The notes: generated by a model from the letters alone, not told the origin. Shown: positions 18,747-28,217, numbered from the stretch's first letter. The stretch: DNA of 64,000 nt from Aneurinibacillus tyrosinisolvens (GCF_001015055.1 NZ_BBWZ01000003.1:140091-204090), one strand, 5' to 3'. Made by a program: numbers and translations.

Positions 18747-18884
18747 GCTGTTAACGTCAAATTCACTTATGGACATCAACTTGTATCAGGAGAACCTTCT
18801 GTCGGTGTTGTACCTGCCGGCTTGTCTGTGACCCCTAAAACTAACACAGAAACCGCAAGCTATGGAATTACTTTTACGTATTAA
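18747..18884 (+). pseudogene. Orphan coding fragment, 45 codons
   Basis: An open frame without a start codon runs from just after a TAA at 18744 to a TAA at 18882. It reads like the end of a beta-strand-rich secreted protein (VKFTYGHQLVSGEPSVGVV ... SYGITFTY at the end). There is no RBS. It is probably the 3' remnant of a lost gene; I cannot name the family. Confidence 0.35.
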
Positions 18885-18939
18885 GAACTTGTTTAGAAAG
18901 AGAGAGGAGCGCTAAAAGGTGATTTGGTAGTAGTTCTTA

Positions 18940-18976
18940 AAACCATCCGCCTCTTATGAGGCGGATGGTTTTTCTT
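18940..18976 (+). terminator. Strong Rho-independent terminator
   Basis: AACCATCCGCCTC pairs with GAGGCGGATGGTT over a TTAT loop and is followed by TTTCTTC. Confidence 0.85.
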
Positions 18977-19034
18977 CATAACGTGCCCAGCAAGCCGCTA
19001 ATTGTTATTTGGTGAACTGGCCGGATAACCGCAG

Positions 19035-19140
19035 GCCAAAGAAAGCAAAAGATCGGAAAGTCGTATGGAGGAAAACTTCACGTATGATTTGATGAGGGGA
19101 AGTCGAAGCGAGTAAGGCAACCTGACGGTCGCCCTGAAAG
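19035..19140 (+). ncRNA. Structured, gene-less segment; possible group II intron remnant
   Basis: No reading frame fits here. A bulged hairpin at 19059-19092 (GTCGTATG with CACGTATGAT, loop AAAAC) followed by TTTGATGAGGGGAAG resembles the short hairpin-plus-GAGGGG segment found in many group II introns near the reverse-transcriptase gene. No intron ORF or domain V was identified. The resemblance is from memory and could be fortuitous. Confidence 0.25.
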
Positions 19141-19166
19141 TTTCAGTTTTTTACTTTACAGAATAT

Positions 19167-19529
19167 TTATCGGATTTTGGTCCAAAGAGATCCGGGAAAC
19201 CTGCCGGTATACATCGCTCTTCCTAACCGTGTACTGCTGATTACATCGATAACTAAATCACCATATTCCATTGTACCCCCTCTTGGAAGATCAGCCCATC
19301 GTCCTGAAAACCTTCCATAGTGAGCACCAAAACGCCCGTAGAAAGCATTTGCGGGTCCTGTACTGCTGAGGCCGGCCCACCATACCTCATCAGCAACGTG
19401 CCTTATATAGTATGTTCCGCCATCATTGCAGCTCCAGATACCGGTAAGAATCCCTTCCTGCCGCGAGTCGTTTAAAAGATGTTCAACATCCTGTACGATC
19501 TGCCTGTGAACCATCCCCAAATCCTGCAT
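19167..19529 (-). CDS. Hypothetical protein, 120 aa
   Basis: Start chosen at 19529 because GAAAGGAGGC precedes that ATG by about 9 bases; longer in-frame starts lack a site. The protein has a short helical N-terminus and a beta-rich remainder with WAGLSSTGPANAFYGRF and GRWADLPRGG, a pattern I have seen in small bacterial and plant proteins of unknown function (tryptophan-containing sheets followed by a WADVPRG-like turn). No signal peptide. It has its own promoter region, convergent to the topB side. Confidence 0.65.
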   Translation of the reverse strand: MQDLGMVHRQIVQDVEHLLNDSRQEGILTGIWSCNDGGTYYIRHVADEVWWAGLSSTGPANAFYGRFGAHYGRFSGRWADLPRGGTMEYGDLVIDVISSTRLGRAMYTGRFPGSLWTKIR

Positions 19530-19713
19530 CAAACGAACGCCTCCTTTCACCTTTATAGGAATAGAATATGAGACTTTCTTCAATTGTGTATGGGCTATGC
19601 TATTTTTTCTGATAAAGCTTCTTAACTTCATTCGCAGCATAATAACCGTCCTTCTTATCGGGTACTATACAATTATGGATTAAAATAATTGAGTAGGAAA
19701 GTGAGTAGGAGGC

Positions 19714-19782
19714 ATGCTTCTGGACAGTAAAATGCTCAGCCGGCTTCCTGTGCCTGAATATGACAAAAACATTGAAAAGTAA
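19714..19782 (+). CDS. Possible 22-codon leader ORF overlapping the next gene
   Basis: A start codon at 19714 sits directly behind GTAGGAGGC, a better site than the following gene has. The 22-residue product (MLLDSKMLSRLPVPEYDKNI...) ends 23 bases inside the DUF2238-type gene that starts at 19760. This suggests translational coupling of the membrane protein to a leader peptide. It may equally be a displaced N-terminus. Confidence 0.35.
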   Translation: MLLDSKMLSRLPVPEYDKNIEK

Positions 19783-20323
19783 AGTATGTGCCGTTTTTAG
19801 TCTATGTTACGTTTTGTTTATGGCAACCGTATCCTTTGTTTATTTTGCAGCAGGCAATCCTCGCTATCCAATCGCTATAGGTGGGATTGTTTGTGGTGCC
19901 ATTCCTTTTTTGTTAGACCGCTTTGCTAAAGTGCGATTTAATTATTTAATCATTACTTCCTATTTTGCGTTCCTGTTTGCCGCACAGTTTCTTGGTTCTA
20001 TGAGGGGATTCTACAGCCGTATTAGCTGGTGGGATATCCTTCTGCATTGTATAAGCGGCATACTTGCTGCCTCTATTTCGCTTGATTTGTTAGAGAGGCT
20101 TACAGATAAGAAAACGCGTGAAGGTATGAAGCCCTGGTTCATGTTTATATATGTTCTTTCATTTGCCGTGTTTGTCGGTGTAATCTGGGAAATTTATGAG
20201 TTCAGTATTGATCAATGGTTTGGTACTAGAATGCAGGTCGATAATGTTGACACAATGACCGACCTGATTGCTGATACTGCAGGCGGAGTTATTGTCGCAA
20301 TAATCGCCGTGCTTTTCAGGTGA
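19760..20323 (+). CDS. Membrane protein of the YjdF/DUF2238 family
   Basis: A 187-residue protein with about six membrane helices. The family motif is clear: WWDILLHCISGIL, then VIWEIYEFSIDQWFG and TMTDLIADTAGG, with conserved His, Glu and Asp inside or near the membrane that may bind metal or act catalytically. Biochemical function is not known to me. Its own ribosome site is weak; a short leader ORF with a strong site overlaps the start. Confidence 0.8.
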   Translation: MTKTLKSKVCAVFSLCYVLFMATVSFVYFAAGNPRYPIAIGGIVCGAIPFLLDRFAKVRFNYLIITSYFAFLFAAQFLGSMRGFYSRISWWDILLHCISGILAASISLDLLERLTDKKTREGMKPWFMFIYVLSFAVFVGVIWEIYEFSIDQWFGTRMQVDNVDTMTDLIADTAGGVIVAIIAVLFR

Positions 20324-20393
20324 AAATAAGGAAGGGTTTGAATCCGCTGTTTAAAAGCTGAACGATCCATTATTCGCGAAGGAGTGGGCAGGA

Positions 20394-20525
20394 TTGAGCT
20401 TAGAAAGTATACGGGGCATGCTATATGCGGGCTTGTTTATTTTAGGCATTGCCGTTATGGCCTGGTGGATGATAAGAGATGAAAAAAAGCATGAAAAGAA
20501 GATAAAGAATAAAAAAGGCAAATGA
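20394..20525 (+). CDS. Small single-helix membrane protein, 43 aa
   Basis: TTG start at 20394 with GAAGGAG at 20378-20384. The product has one membrane helix (MLYAGLFILGIAVMAWWMI) and a strongly basic cytosolic tail (DEKKHEKKIKNKKGK), a classic type of small regulatory or structural membrane peptide. No family recognised. A terminator follows at 20637. Confidence 0.6.
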   Translation: MSLESIRGMLYAGLFILGIAVMAWWMIRDEKKHEKKIKNKKGK

Positions 20526-20636
20526 CAATAATGTAACTGACAAAGTTGGGTATATTTTTACACCCGACCGTGATGGTACAGAAGAAAAGTAAAAAGACGC
20601 CAGATGAAGGAAATGCTTTTTCCATAGAAAAACAGG

Positions 20637-20680
20637 AAAACAGCCCGGTTTTTTATGATCAGGGCTGTTTATTTCTTTTC
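20637..20680 (+). terminator. Rho-independent terminator
   Basis: AAACAGCCC pairs with GGGCTGTTT over a 14-base loop and is followed by ATTTCTTTT. Confidence 0.7.
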
Positions 20681-20735
20681 GCCAATCGAGTATGATGAAA
20701 GAAAGAAACGCAATACAGGAGGAATTACGAGCTTT

Positions 20736-22297
20736 ATGAGCCTTTTGACAGTTGAAGAATTAAGTCATAGTTTTGGTGATCGCACCCTCTTTAAGGATGC
20801 TTCCTTCCGCCTGCTTGCGGGAGAGCATGTCGGTTTAGTCGGTGCGAACGGTGTCGGAAAATCGACGCTGATGAATATATTAACAGGCCAGCTGGTGCGT
20901 GACACCGGGAAGGTAGAGTGGACGCCGCGCGTGCGGTACGGGTACCTTGACCAACATACGGTGCTCACCCCCGGGAAAACGATTCGTGAAGTGCTGAAGG
21001 ACGCGTTCCTTCCCCTGCTTGAGCTTGAGAAAGAACTGATGGTCATTTCCGAGAAAATGGCGGAGGCGACACCGGAAGAGCTGGAGAAGCTGCTGGAAGA
21101 AATGGGCGACATTCAGGACCAGCTCGATGCAAGCGGCTTTTACCTGCTTGACGTAAAAGTAGAGGAGATGGCGAACGGACTCGGCCTTGATGCCATCGGG
21201 CTTGACCGCGATGTCGCTTCACTGAGCGGCGGACAGCGCACGAAAGTGCTTCTGGCCAAGCTTCTCCTTGAGAAGCCAACTGTTCTGCTGCTTGACGAGC
21301 CGACGAACTATTTGGATGTCGAGCACATTCAGTGGCTTACCGGCTATTTGAAGGAATATCCTTTTGCCTTTATTTTAATCTCACATGACACGGATTTTAT
21401 GAACGATGTTGTAAACGTCATTTACCACCTTGAATTTGCCAAATTGACGCGTTATAGCGCCAACTACGAGAAATTCCTACAGATGGCGGACATGAACAAA
21501 AACCAGCATATCAGCGCCTATGAAAAGCAGCAGGAGCAAATCAAGAAGACGGAAGATTTTATTCAGCGCAACAAGGCGAGGTACTCAACGTCCGGCCGGG
21601 CGAAAAGCCGGCAGAAACAACTGGACCGCATGGAGCGTATTGACCGGCCGGAAACGGCTCCGGAGCGACGTTTGCATTTAAAGAAGCGCGCGCCAGCGGG
21701 AAAACGATTTTTGAAGCGAAGGACCTGGAGATTGGGTACACCTCCGCGCTTCTGCCGAAGATGAATATGGCCATTGAGCGCGGTGAAAAAATTGCGATCG
21801 TTGGATGCAACGGCGTCGGGAAATCGACACTGCTAAAGACGATTATGGGCAGCATCCAGCCGTTCAGCGGTTCGACATACCTCGGCGATTTCCTCTATCC
21901 GGCTTATTTCGAACAGGAAGTGAAAGCCGGGAATGTGACGGCAATCGATGATGTATGGAATGCATTCCCGTCCATGAACCAGCACGAAGTACGCGGTGCT
22001 CTGGCGCGGTGCGGCCTGAAGAACGAGCACATCAACCGTCCGCTAAACATGCTCAGTGGTGGAGAGCAGGCGAAGGTGCGCCTGTGCAAGCTCATGATGT
22101 GGGAAAGCAACTGGATTCTGTTCGATGAGCCGACAAACCACCTCGATGTCGTAGCGAAAGCCGAATTGAAGCGGGCCTTGAAAGAATACAAAGGAACGAT
22201 TCTGCTCGTCTGCCACGAACCTGATTTCTATGAGGACTGGGTTACGAATGTTTGGGACGTTGAAGAGTGGTCAAATCGCAAAGTAAACACATACTAA
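20736..22297 (+). pseudogene. ABC-F family ATPase, frameshifted
   Basis: Two ABC domains without membrane segments, as in ribosome-associated ABC-F proteins that act on stalled or drug-bound ribosomes. Domain 1: GANGVGKST and LSGGQRTKVLLAKLLLEKP with LLLDEPTNYLD. Domain 2: GCNGVGKST, MLSGGEQAKVRLCKLM, FDEPTNHLD. The start MSLLTVEEL at 20736 follows an AGGAGG site. After RIDRPETAP the first frame fails and stops at 21764; the second resumes as TFAFKEARASGKTIFEAKDL. Inserting one C near 21666 (GAGC to GAGCC) restores a ~520-residue protein. I lean towards a base-call error; if real, the gene is inactive. Confidence 0.88.
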
Positions 22298-22306
22298 GCA
22301 AGAACG

Positions 22307-22338
22307 AAACCTGCCTGCATCGTTGGCGGGTTTCTATC
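22307..22338 (+). terminator. Rho-independent terminator after the ABC-F gene
   Basis: GAAACCTGCC pairs with GGCGGGTTTC over a 9-base loop; it is followed by a weak T tract. Confidence 0.6.
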
Positions 22339-22360
22339 TTTATATGAAGGAGAAAACCAG

Positions 22361-22591
22361 ATGCATATCGAAAATAATACGGATTGCATGGAATGCGGGA
22401 GAGCGATCGCTGTGCCTGTTTTTGCGATATATCATGGACAGGATGATGAAAAAAATGGAACGGCGAAGGAAGAGGCCGCAGGGTATTTGTGCGACGTTTG
22501 CAGCAAAAAACATAAAATGAAACCAGTAAGAAATACGGAAGGGTTTGCAAAATTGGAGGGATTGAAAAGAATGCTTGAGAAGGGGGAATAA
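22361..22591 (+). CDS. Small CxxC protein, 76 aa
   Basis: ATG at 22361 with AAGGAG upstream. Two cysteine pairs, CMEC near residue 9 and CDVC near residue 45, can form one zinc site. The tail is basic (KKHKMKPV). The layout resembles small zinc-finger proteins and anti-sigma-like peptides of Bacillales, but I do not recognise a named family. Confidence 0.65.
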   Translation: MHIENNTDCMECGRAIAVPVFAIYHGQDDEKNGTAKEEAAGYLCDVCSKKHKMKPVRNTEGFAKLEGLKRMLEKGE

Positions 22592-22688
22592 AATTCTTAT
22601 TTGTAAGAAGGGGCTTTAAAATGGTAAAATTCAATTTGAGTTTGTTTGGTATGTTTACAGTAGGCAGCTTGTTTTAGGAGGGTTTGGA

Positions 22689-23330
22689 ATGGACATAACG
22701 GTAAAAGTAAACAGGTATATCGATTCTTTACGAGAGGTAACGTACTATTTAATATCGATAAATACAAAAGAAGGCCTGCTGCGGAATGACAGCATCGAGA
22801 AGGTTCTTGGAACGAGCTATCGGGACCTTGCCTTAAAGCACGGCGGAATTATAGAGAACGGCAACGAAATTTATTTCAGAACCCGTGAGGAAGCTGAGGA
22901 AGTTCAGGAAATCCTTAAGGATATGCTTCGTGATAAGTACAATACAGCATTTGAAAGCCAGTTAAAGGAATCGTTCGGAGACTGGGAAGTAGAGCAGGCA
23001 CCGGGTACGGATCCCGTAATCCTGAAAGATGTTCTTGATCAAAACGAGCAGCCGATCGCGGTTTTTATGGCGGAAGATGTATACCTTCTGCCTGTGCCTG
23101 GAACGGAGGATCAATTCGTGAATGCAGCAGGCTTCCAGGAAAACCGCGAGCAGTATCGCCAGGCCGGTAATGAAGCGAAGTATTCGATTATGTCCCTGTC
23201 AGACAAAGGAATGGTCATCGTTGACGACCGCGCGGATGAAATCCTGACGTGGGATGTCCTTGAAGAACTGTCTGAAATATATAAGAATTATCTGACGGCC
23301 CGCCAGCAGTACTTCCGCCATGTGAAATAA
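22689..23330 (+). CDS. Hypothetical protein, 213 aa
   Basis: RBS TAGGAGGG at about 22676-22683. A soluble acidic protein with alternating helices and strands; notable parts are the Glu-rich helix TREEAEEVQEILKDML and a second half with PIAVFMAEDVYLLPVPG and MVIVDDRADEILTW. No catalytic motif, signal or membrane segment. It is followed by its own terminator. I do not recognise it. Confidence 0.7.
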   Translation: MDITVKVNRYIDSLREVTYYLISINTKEGLLRNDSIEKVLGTSYRDLALKHGGIIENGNEIYFRTREEAEEVQEILKDMLRDKYNTAFESQLKESFGDWEVEQAPGTDPVILKDVLDQNEQPIAVFMAEDVYLLPVPGTEDQFVNAAGFQENREQYRQAGNEAKYSIMSLSDKGMVIVDDRADEILTWDVLEELSEIYKNYLTARQQYFRHVK

Positions 23331-23345
23331 GCTGTATGAAAAAGT

Positions 23346-23371
23346 ATCCCGCCATTATGGCGGGATTTTTG
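23346..23371 (+). terminator. Rho-independent terminator
   Basis: ATCCCGCC pairs with GGCGGGAT over an ATTAT loop, then TTTT. Confidence 0.85.
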
Positions 23372-23410
23372 CAAATCCAAGACAAATAATGTTCATGGAA
23401 GGTGGTACAT

Positions 23411-24085
23411 ATGGACGTAGGGATAGAGTGGGTATACCGTTCAAATGCTACAAAAAAAACAACGACTTTTTCATCCGAAATGATGCCGGCTGAAGAGGCG
23501 CTCTTATTTTCGAAAGATATCGAAAAGACCGGACGCGTGCATACATTGGAGTTTGTTGATGACAAAGGAAGCCGCTGGACGAAAAAAGAAATGGAAAAGC
23601 TGCTCAAGGAAATCGAGACAGAACCCCACAATATTGCCGCTTACTTCGATGGCGGGTACCACCGCGAGCTGCAGGCTGCCGGTCTTGGTGTCGTCATTTA
23701 TTTCAAGCAAAACGGGAAGCCGTTCCGTATCCGGAAAAATGAAGCGATGCAATATATCGAATCAAATAATGAGGCGGAATACGCTGCCTTCTGGCTGCTG
23801 CTGCGGGAACTGGAGGACCTTGGCGTCCGCAGCCAGCAGGTAGAATTCATCGGGGATTCGCAGGTCGTCCTCAATCAATTAAGCGGGGATTGGCCGGCAT
23901 ATGAGGACAAGGAGAACCGCTGGCTTGATCGAATCGAGGATAAGATGGAAGAACTGCGAATTACACCCCTGTACCGGCCTGTTTCACGGGGAGAAAACAG
24001 GGAAGCAGATCAATTGGCAGGACAAGCGCTTAAAGGAGAATTCATTTCGAGCCGCAAACAAGTGGGAGAGGTAGAAAGAGACTAA
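23411..24085 (+). CDS. RNase H-like (reverse-transcriptase-like) protein
   Basis: The ATG at 23411 is used because GGAAGGTGG precedes it. After an N-terminal ~75-residue region of unknown role comes an RNase HI-type fold: AAYFDGGYHRELQAAGLGVV (first Asp), SNNEAEYAAFWLLL (Glu in the second helix), FIGDSQVVLNQLSGD (second Asp), and a C-terminal NREADQLAGQAL carrying the final Asp. All four acidic positions of the nuclease centre appear present, so cleavage of RNA in RNA/DNA hybrids is plausible. Related to ypeP/ypdQ-like proteins of Bacillus. Confidence 0.82.
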   Translation: MDVGIEWVYRSNATKKTTTFSSEMMPAEEALLFSKDIEKTGRVHTLEFVDDKGSRWTKKEMEKLLKEIETEPHNIAAYFDGGYHRELQAAGLGVVIYFKQNGKPFRIRKNEAMQYIESNNEAEYAAFWLLLRELEDLGVRSQQVEFIGDSQVVLNQLSGDWPAYEDKENRWLDRIEDKMEELRITPLYRPVSRGENREADQLAGQALKGEFISSRKQVGEVERD

Positions 24086-24210
24086 GATCAGGCTTTTGGA
24101 TCATACAATTTATTTATTTTTTTATTAAAAGCAGGTATAGTAGGAATCATCAGAGAATTCGTTAGAACAAGTATGAGAGAGAGAGAAACAGAGGAAGTGG
24201 GGAATTCAGC

Positions 24211-25569
24211 ATGAAGGTAGCAAAATTCGGCGGTACATCTCTGGCAAGTGCCGAACAAATAAAAAAGGTTTGCAGCATCGTTCTTGCGGATGACGCACGC
24301 AAGATTGTTGTCGTGTCCGCACCGGGGAAACGGCATAAACAGGATACGAAAGTAACAGATCTGCTCATCGCCCTGGCGGAGCGGTACCTTATGAATGGAG
24401 AAGCAGAGGTGGAGCTTGAGGCGGTAATAAGCCGGTATCGGGAAATTGCCGCGGGATTGGAGCTGGAGGCAGATATCGTTCAGGTCATCGAGGCCGATTT
24501 ACGGAGCCGCCTTACCGGTGACGCCAGCAGCGCCGAAAAGGTAATGGATGGGATTAAGGCGGCCGGGGAGGATAACAGTGCGAAAATCGTTGCCCGTTTT
24601 TTACAATCAAGAGGGGTAGAAGCACACTATGTCAATCCGAAAGAGGCCGGTTTACTCGTAAGTGACGAACATGGGAACGCACAGGTTCTTCCTGAATCGT
24701 ACGCGAACCTGCACGATTTGCGGGAGCGCAGCGGGATTCTCGTCTTCCCGGGTTTTTTTGGCTTCTCGCCGGCGGGGGACATCGTGACATTTTCACGCGG
24801 GGGATCGGATATTACCGGCTCCATCCTTGCAGCGGCCGTTGAGGCGGAGCTATACGAGAATTTTACGGACGTTGACTCGGTATTCGCCGCGAACCCGAAT
24901 ATGGTACAAAACCCGCAGGAAATTCGCGAGCTTACGTACCGTGAGATGCGGGAACTTTCGTACGCGGGATTCTCTGTTTTTCATGATGAAGCGCTAATCC
25001 CGGCGTTCCGTGCGGGCATCCCGGTTTGCATTAAAAACACGAACAATCCCGCCGCGCCAGGAACCATGATTGTGTTCGAGCGGAAAGGCAACGGCAACCC
25101 GGTGGTCGGAATTGCAAGTGACAGCGGCTTTTGCAGCATTTATGTGAGCAAGTATTTGATGAACCGGGAAATCGGATTCGGCCGCAGGCTGCTGCAAATT
25201 TTGGAAGAAGAAGAGCTTTCTTATGAGCATACACCATCAGGCATCGATGATATTTCCATTATTTTGCGCGACAGCCGGCTGACTCCGGAAGTGGAGACGC
25301 GAATTGTAGACCGGATTAAGCGGGAACTTGCTGCCGATAATATCGTCATCGAGCGGAACCTTTCCATGATTATGATTGTAGGGGAAGGAATGCGCCACAA
25401 TGTCGGCACGACGGCCCGGGCGGCCACGGCTCTCGCCAGAGCGAGCGTCAATATCGAAATGATCAACCAGGGCTCGTCAGAAGTAAGCATGATGTTCGGG
25501 GTGAAAGCGGAAGACACAGAAAAAGCGGTCAGGGCAATCTATGAACAATTCTTTCAGAATCATCAGTAG
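24211..25569 (+). CDS. Aspartate kinase, class III (lysine/threonine-type)
   Basis: Phosphorylates L-aspartate, the first step to lysine, threonine, methionine and diaminopimelate. The 452-residue length, without a separate internal beta start, matches the monofunctional class III enzyme (YclM type). Motifs: KFGGTSLASAEQ at the N-terminus, FSRGGSDITGSILA in the kinase domain, NFTDVDSVFAANP, and two ACT domains in the last ~150 residues (VGEGMRHNVGTTARAATAL in the second). RBS GAGGAAGTGGGG upstream. I saw no lysine or other amino-acid riboswitch in the 125-base leader. Confidence 0.93.
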   Translation: MKVAKFGGTSLASAEQIKKVCSIVLADDARKIVVVSAPGKRHKQDTKVTDLLIALAERYLMNGEAEVELEAVISRYREIAAGLELEADIVQVIEADLRSRLTGDASSAEKVMDGIKAAGEDNSAKIVARFLQSRGVEAHYVNPKEAGLLVSDEHGNAQVLPESYANLHDLRERSGILVFPGFFGFSPAGDIVTFSRGGSDITGSILAAAVEAELYENFTDVDSVFAANPNMVQNPQEIRELTYREMRELSYAGFSVFHDEALIPAFRAGIPVCIKNTNNPAAPGTMIVFERKGNGNPVVGIASDSGFCSIYVSKYLMNREIGFGRRLLQILEEEELSYEHTPSGIDDISIILRDSRLTPEVETRIVDRIKRELAADNIVIERNLSMIMIVGEGMRHNVGTTARAATALARASVNIEMINQGSSEVSMMFGVKAEDTEKAVRAIYEQFFQNHQ

Positions 25570-25706
25570 AGCAGCGGATGCTGAACCTTTCTTCTTTGCA
25601 ACTTTTTCAAACTTTTTTTCGTTTAAATTAGGTAGAATCGGTTTGAAAGAGGCTTGTCCGGTATATATATATAAGGAGCAGGTCAATTACAAGGAGATGA
25701 AAAGCA

Positions 25707-26225
25707 ATGAGGAAACAGGGGAGAAAAGCAATTTTTTTGCTTGTCGCACTTATATGTATGTTCAGCATCGTTCCTCTCAAAGACACTGAAGGCAAGCAGG
25801 CGGCAAAGCCCGCGGCGAAGCCAATCGTAAAAACTGCAGCCGCATCGGTACATAACGCGGTGTATACGAACCACAAATATGGCTTTACCTTTCCGATCCC
25901 CGCTTCCTGGGGACAGAATTATAAAGTAGAAGAAGTTGCGAAAAACTACGACGGCTTTAAAGCAGTCGCTTTTACGGAGAAGAAGCATAACTATCCACTC
26001 GTTGAGATTGCCCTCATTCCGCTTACCGTTTGGAAGGAATATGCAGATTCATTATACATGCCGCTCGGACAGAAAAACGGCTACATGTATGCGGCGTTTA
26101 TGCCTTCCGAAACACTGTACGAGAAGGATAAGAACGGCAATGAAGTCGAAGTCACTTCCGTTACAGCCATGTTAAACGACGTGGCGGATGCGTTTAGAAA
26201 CAAGAAATTTACATTTACAAAATAA
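25707..26225 (+). CDS. Secreted protein of unknown function
   Basis: 172 residues with a signal peptide (RKQGRKAIFLLVALICMFS), then an Ala/Lys/Pro-rich linker (KQAAKPAAKPIVKTAAASV) and a folded part beginning YTNHKYGFTFPIPASWGQNY. That opening (a beta strand, then FPIPASW) resembles PsbP/DUF1795-like or lipoprotein domains found in many Bacillales secreted proteins. RBS AAGGAG eight bases before the ATG. No catalytic residues are evident. Confidence 0.75.
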   Translation: MRKQGRKAIFLLVALICMFSIVPLKDTEGKQAAKPAAKPIVKTAAASVHNAVYTNHKYGFTFPIPASWGQNYKVEEVAKNYDGFKAVAFTEKKHNYPLVEIALIPLTVWKEYADSLYMPLGQKNGYMYAAFMPSETLYEKDKNGNEVEVTSVTAMLNDVADAFRNKKFTFTK

Positions 26226-26262
26226 AGGAGAAGGCGCGGAAACGTGCCTTCTCCTTTATTTT
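26223..26262 (+). terminator. Rho-independent terminator
   Basis: TAAAGGAGAAGGC pairs with GCCTTCTCCTTTA around a short GCGGAAAC loop; starts at the stop codon of the secreted protein. Confidence 0.85.
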
Positions 26263-26343
26263 GTTCCCTCCTTTTTTCGTTGCAGGATGCCATAACCAGT
26301 GCGTCGAATGCATATGTATTACTGTTACGGAAAGGGAGAGAGC

Positions 26344-28203
26344 ATGGAGAAACAGGATATATATTGCAGCTATCAAACGCTTGGGGCACATGTGGCCGAG
26401 TGCTCCGGGGCAAAAGGGATCGCCTTTTCAGTTTGGGCCCCAAATGCCCAGAAAATACGGGTTCTCGGCGACTTTAACGCCTGGAGCGGGGAAGCCCACG
26501 AAATGAAACAGACCAGAAAGCCTGGAATATGGTCGCTCTTCATCCCCGCGCTTCAGGACGGCGATTTGTATAAGTATGAAATTCATACACGGCAGGGGGA
26601 CGTTTTTCTAAAAGCGGATCCGTATGCCTTTTATTCGGAAGTGAGACCCGGGACCGCTTCCGTCATCGCAGCGCTGGACACGTATACATGGCACGATGGG
26701 GACTGGATGCGAAGCAGAGGCAAACAGTCATGGCTACATAAACCCGTAAACATTTACGAAGTGCACCTGGGAAGCTGGAAGCGAAAAGCAGACGGAGCTT
26801 TCTATACGTATCGCGAGCTGGCGGATGAGCTTATCGAATATGTACTAGAAATGGGATTTACGCATATCGAAGTGCTGCCGCTTACGGAGCATCCGCTCGA
26901 CGGTTCGTGGGGCTACCAGACGACAGGGTATTTCTCAGCAACAAGCCGCTACGGAAAACCGGAAGATTTTATGTACTTCGTCGATTGCTGCCACCAACAC
27001 GGGATCGGTATCATTATGGACTGGGTTCCCGGCCACTTCTGCAAGGACAACCATGGTCTGCGGATGTTCGATGGCACCCCGCTTTATGAGTATAAAGACG
27101 GAAAACGAGCAGACACGGGAGAATGGGGTACCCTTGCGTTTGACCTTGGCAAGCCTGAGGTGCAGAGCTTTCTCATTTCCAGCGCGCTGTTCTGGTTTGA
27201 CGTCTACCATATTGACGGCCTGCGCGTCGACGCGGTCGCCAGCATGCTCTACCTTGATTTCGGGAAACGGGAAGGGGAGTGGACGCCGAACAGGCATGGC
27301 GGCAGAGAGAATCTCGAAGCGATAGACTTTTTAAGAAAACTTAATGAAACGATATTCAGATTGTATCCGGATGCCTTAATGATGGCCGAGGAATCTACCG
27401 CATGGCCGCTCGTGAGCGCCCCTGTGTATCTGGGCGGCCTCGGATTTAACTATAAATGGAACATGGGCTGGATGAACGATATGCTTCGGTATACCGAAAT
27501 GGACCCGATTCACCGCAAATGGCACCATGAATTGCTCACGTTCTCCTTTTATTACGCCTTCTCGGAGAATTTTGTCCTCCCGCTGTCCCACGATGAAGTG
27601 GTTCACGGAAAGAAGTCGCTCATCAGCAAAATGCCGGGTGACTACTGGAGAAAATTCGCCGGTCTCAGGGTGCTGTATGCCTATATGGCCGCGCATCCGG
27701 GGAAAAAGCTGCTTTTTATGGGCGGTGAATTCGGCCAGTTTGATGAATGGAACGAGGCCGGGCAGCTTACATGGAATGTGCTCGACTATGACATGCATCA
27801 AAAATTGCAGGATTATGTAAAGGAATTGAATCATATATATCAAGAAGAAGCGGCATTATGGGCGAAGGACCATGAGCCGGAGGGATTTGAATGGATCGAT
27901 CCGCACGATTACAGCCAGAGCATTGTTACCTTTATGAGGAAGGGCGTGGCCGAAGGTGAATTTATCGTCGTTGTTTGCAACTTCACCCCGGTAGTCTACG
28001 AGCAGTATCGGATTGGCGTGCCCCGGCCGGGCACCTATTGTGAATGGTTTAACAGCGATAGGGAAGAGTATGGCGGTTCCGGTCAGGTAAATGAACCCGA
28101 AATTGAGGCGGAAGACATTCCGTGGCACAACCAGTCTTTAAGCATGGCGATTAAAGTTCCTCCTTTAGCTTGCGTCTTTTTTAAGATGAAAAAGTACGAA
28201 TAG
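26344..28203 (+). CDS. glgB: 1,4-alpha-glucan (glycogen) branching enzyme
   Basis: Introduces alpha-1,6 branches in glycogen. Start at the ATG at 26344 behind AAGGGAGAG. CBM48 domain first (FSVWAPNAQKIRVLGDFNAW), then the GH13 barrel with EVLPLTEHPLDGSWGYQTTGY, nucleophile Asp in GLRVDAVASML, acid Glu in MMAEEST and the transition-state His-Asp in LSHDEVVHG, then a beta C-domain. About 619 residues, the normal size of GlgB without an extra N-terminal domain. First gene of the glycogen operon. Confidence 0.95.
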   Translation: MEKQDIYCSYQTLGAHVAECSGAKGIAFSVWAPNAQKIRVLGDFNAWSGEAHEMKQTRKPGIWSLFIPALQDGDLYKYEIHTRQGDVFLKADPYAFYSEVRPGTASVIAALDTYTWHDGDWMRSRGKQSWLHKPVNIYEVHLGSWKRKADGAFYTYRELADELIEYVLEMGFTHIEVLPLTEHPLDGSWGYQTTGYFSATSRYGKPEDFMYFVDCCHQHGIGIIMDWVPGHFCKDNHGLRMFDGTPLYEYKDGKRADTGEWGTLAFDLGKPEVQSFLISSALFWFDVYHIDGLRVDAVASMLYLDFGKREGEWTPNRHGGRENLEAIDFLRKLNETIFRLYPDALMMAEESTAWPLVSAPVYLGGLGFNYKWNMGWMNDMLRYTEMDPIHRKWHHELLTFSFYYAFSENFVLPLSHDEVVHGKKSLISKMPGDYWRKFAGLRVLYAYMAAHPGKKLLFMGGEFGQFDEWNEAGQLTWNVLDYDMHQKLQDYVKELNHIYQEEAALWAKDHEPEGFEWIDPHDYSQSIVTFMRKGVAEGEFIVVVCNFTPVVYEQYRIGVPRPGTYCEWFNSDREEYGGSGQVNEPEIEAEDIPWHNQSLSMAIKVPPLACVFFKMKKYE

Positions 28204-28217
28204 AAAGAAGGTAAAGG

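Noticed and set aside
24086-24210. Lysine riboswitch before aspartate kinase
   Set aside because: The 125-base leader is too short and has none of the conserved L-box core.
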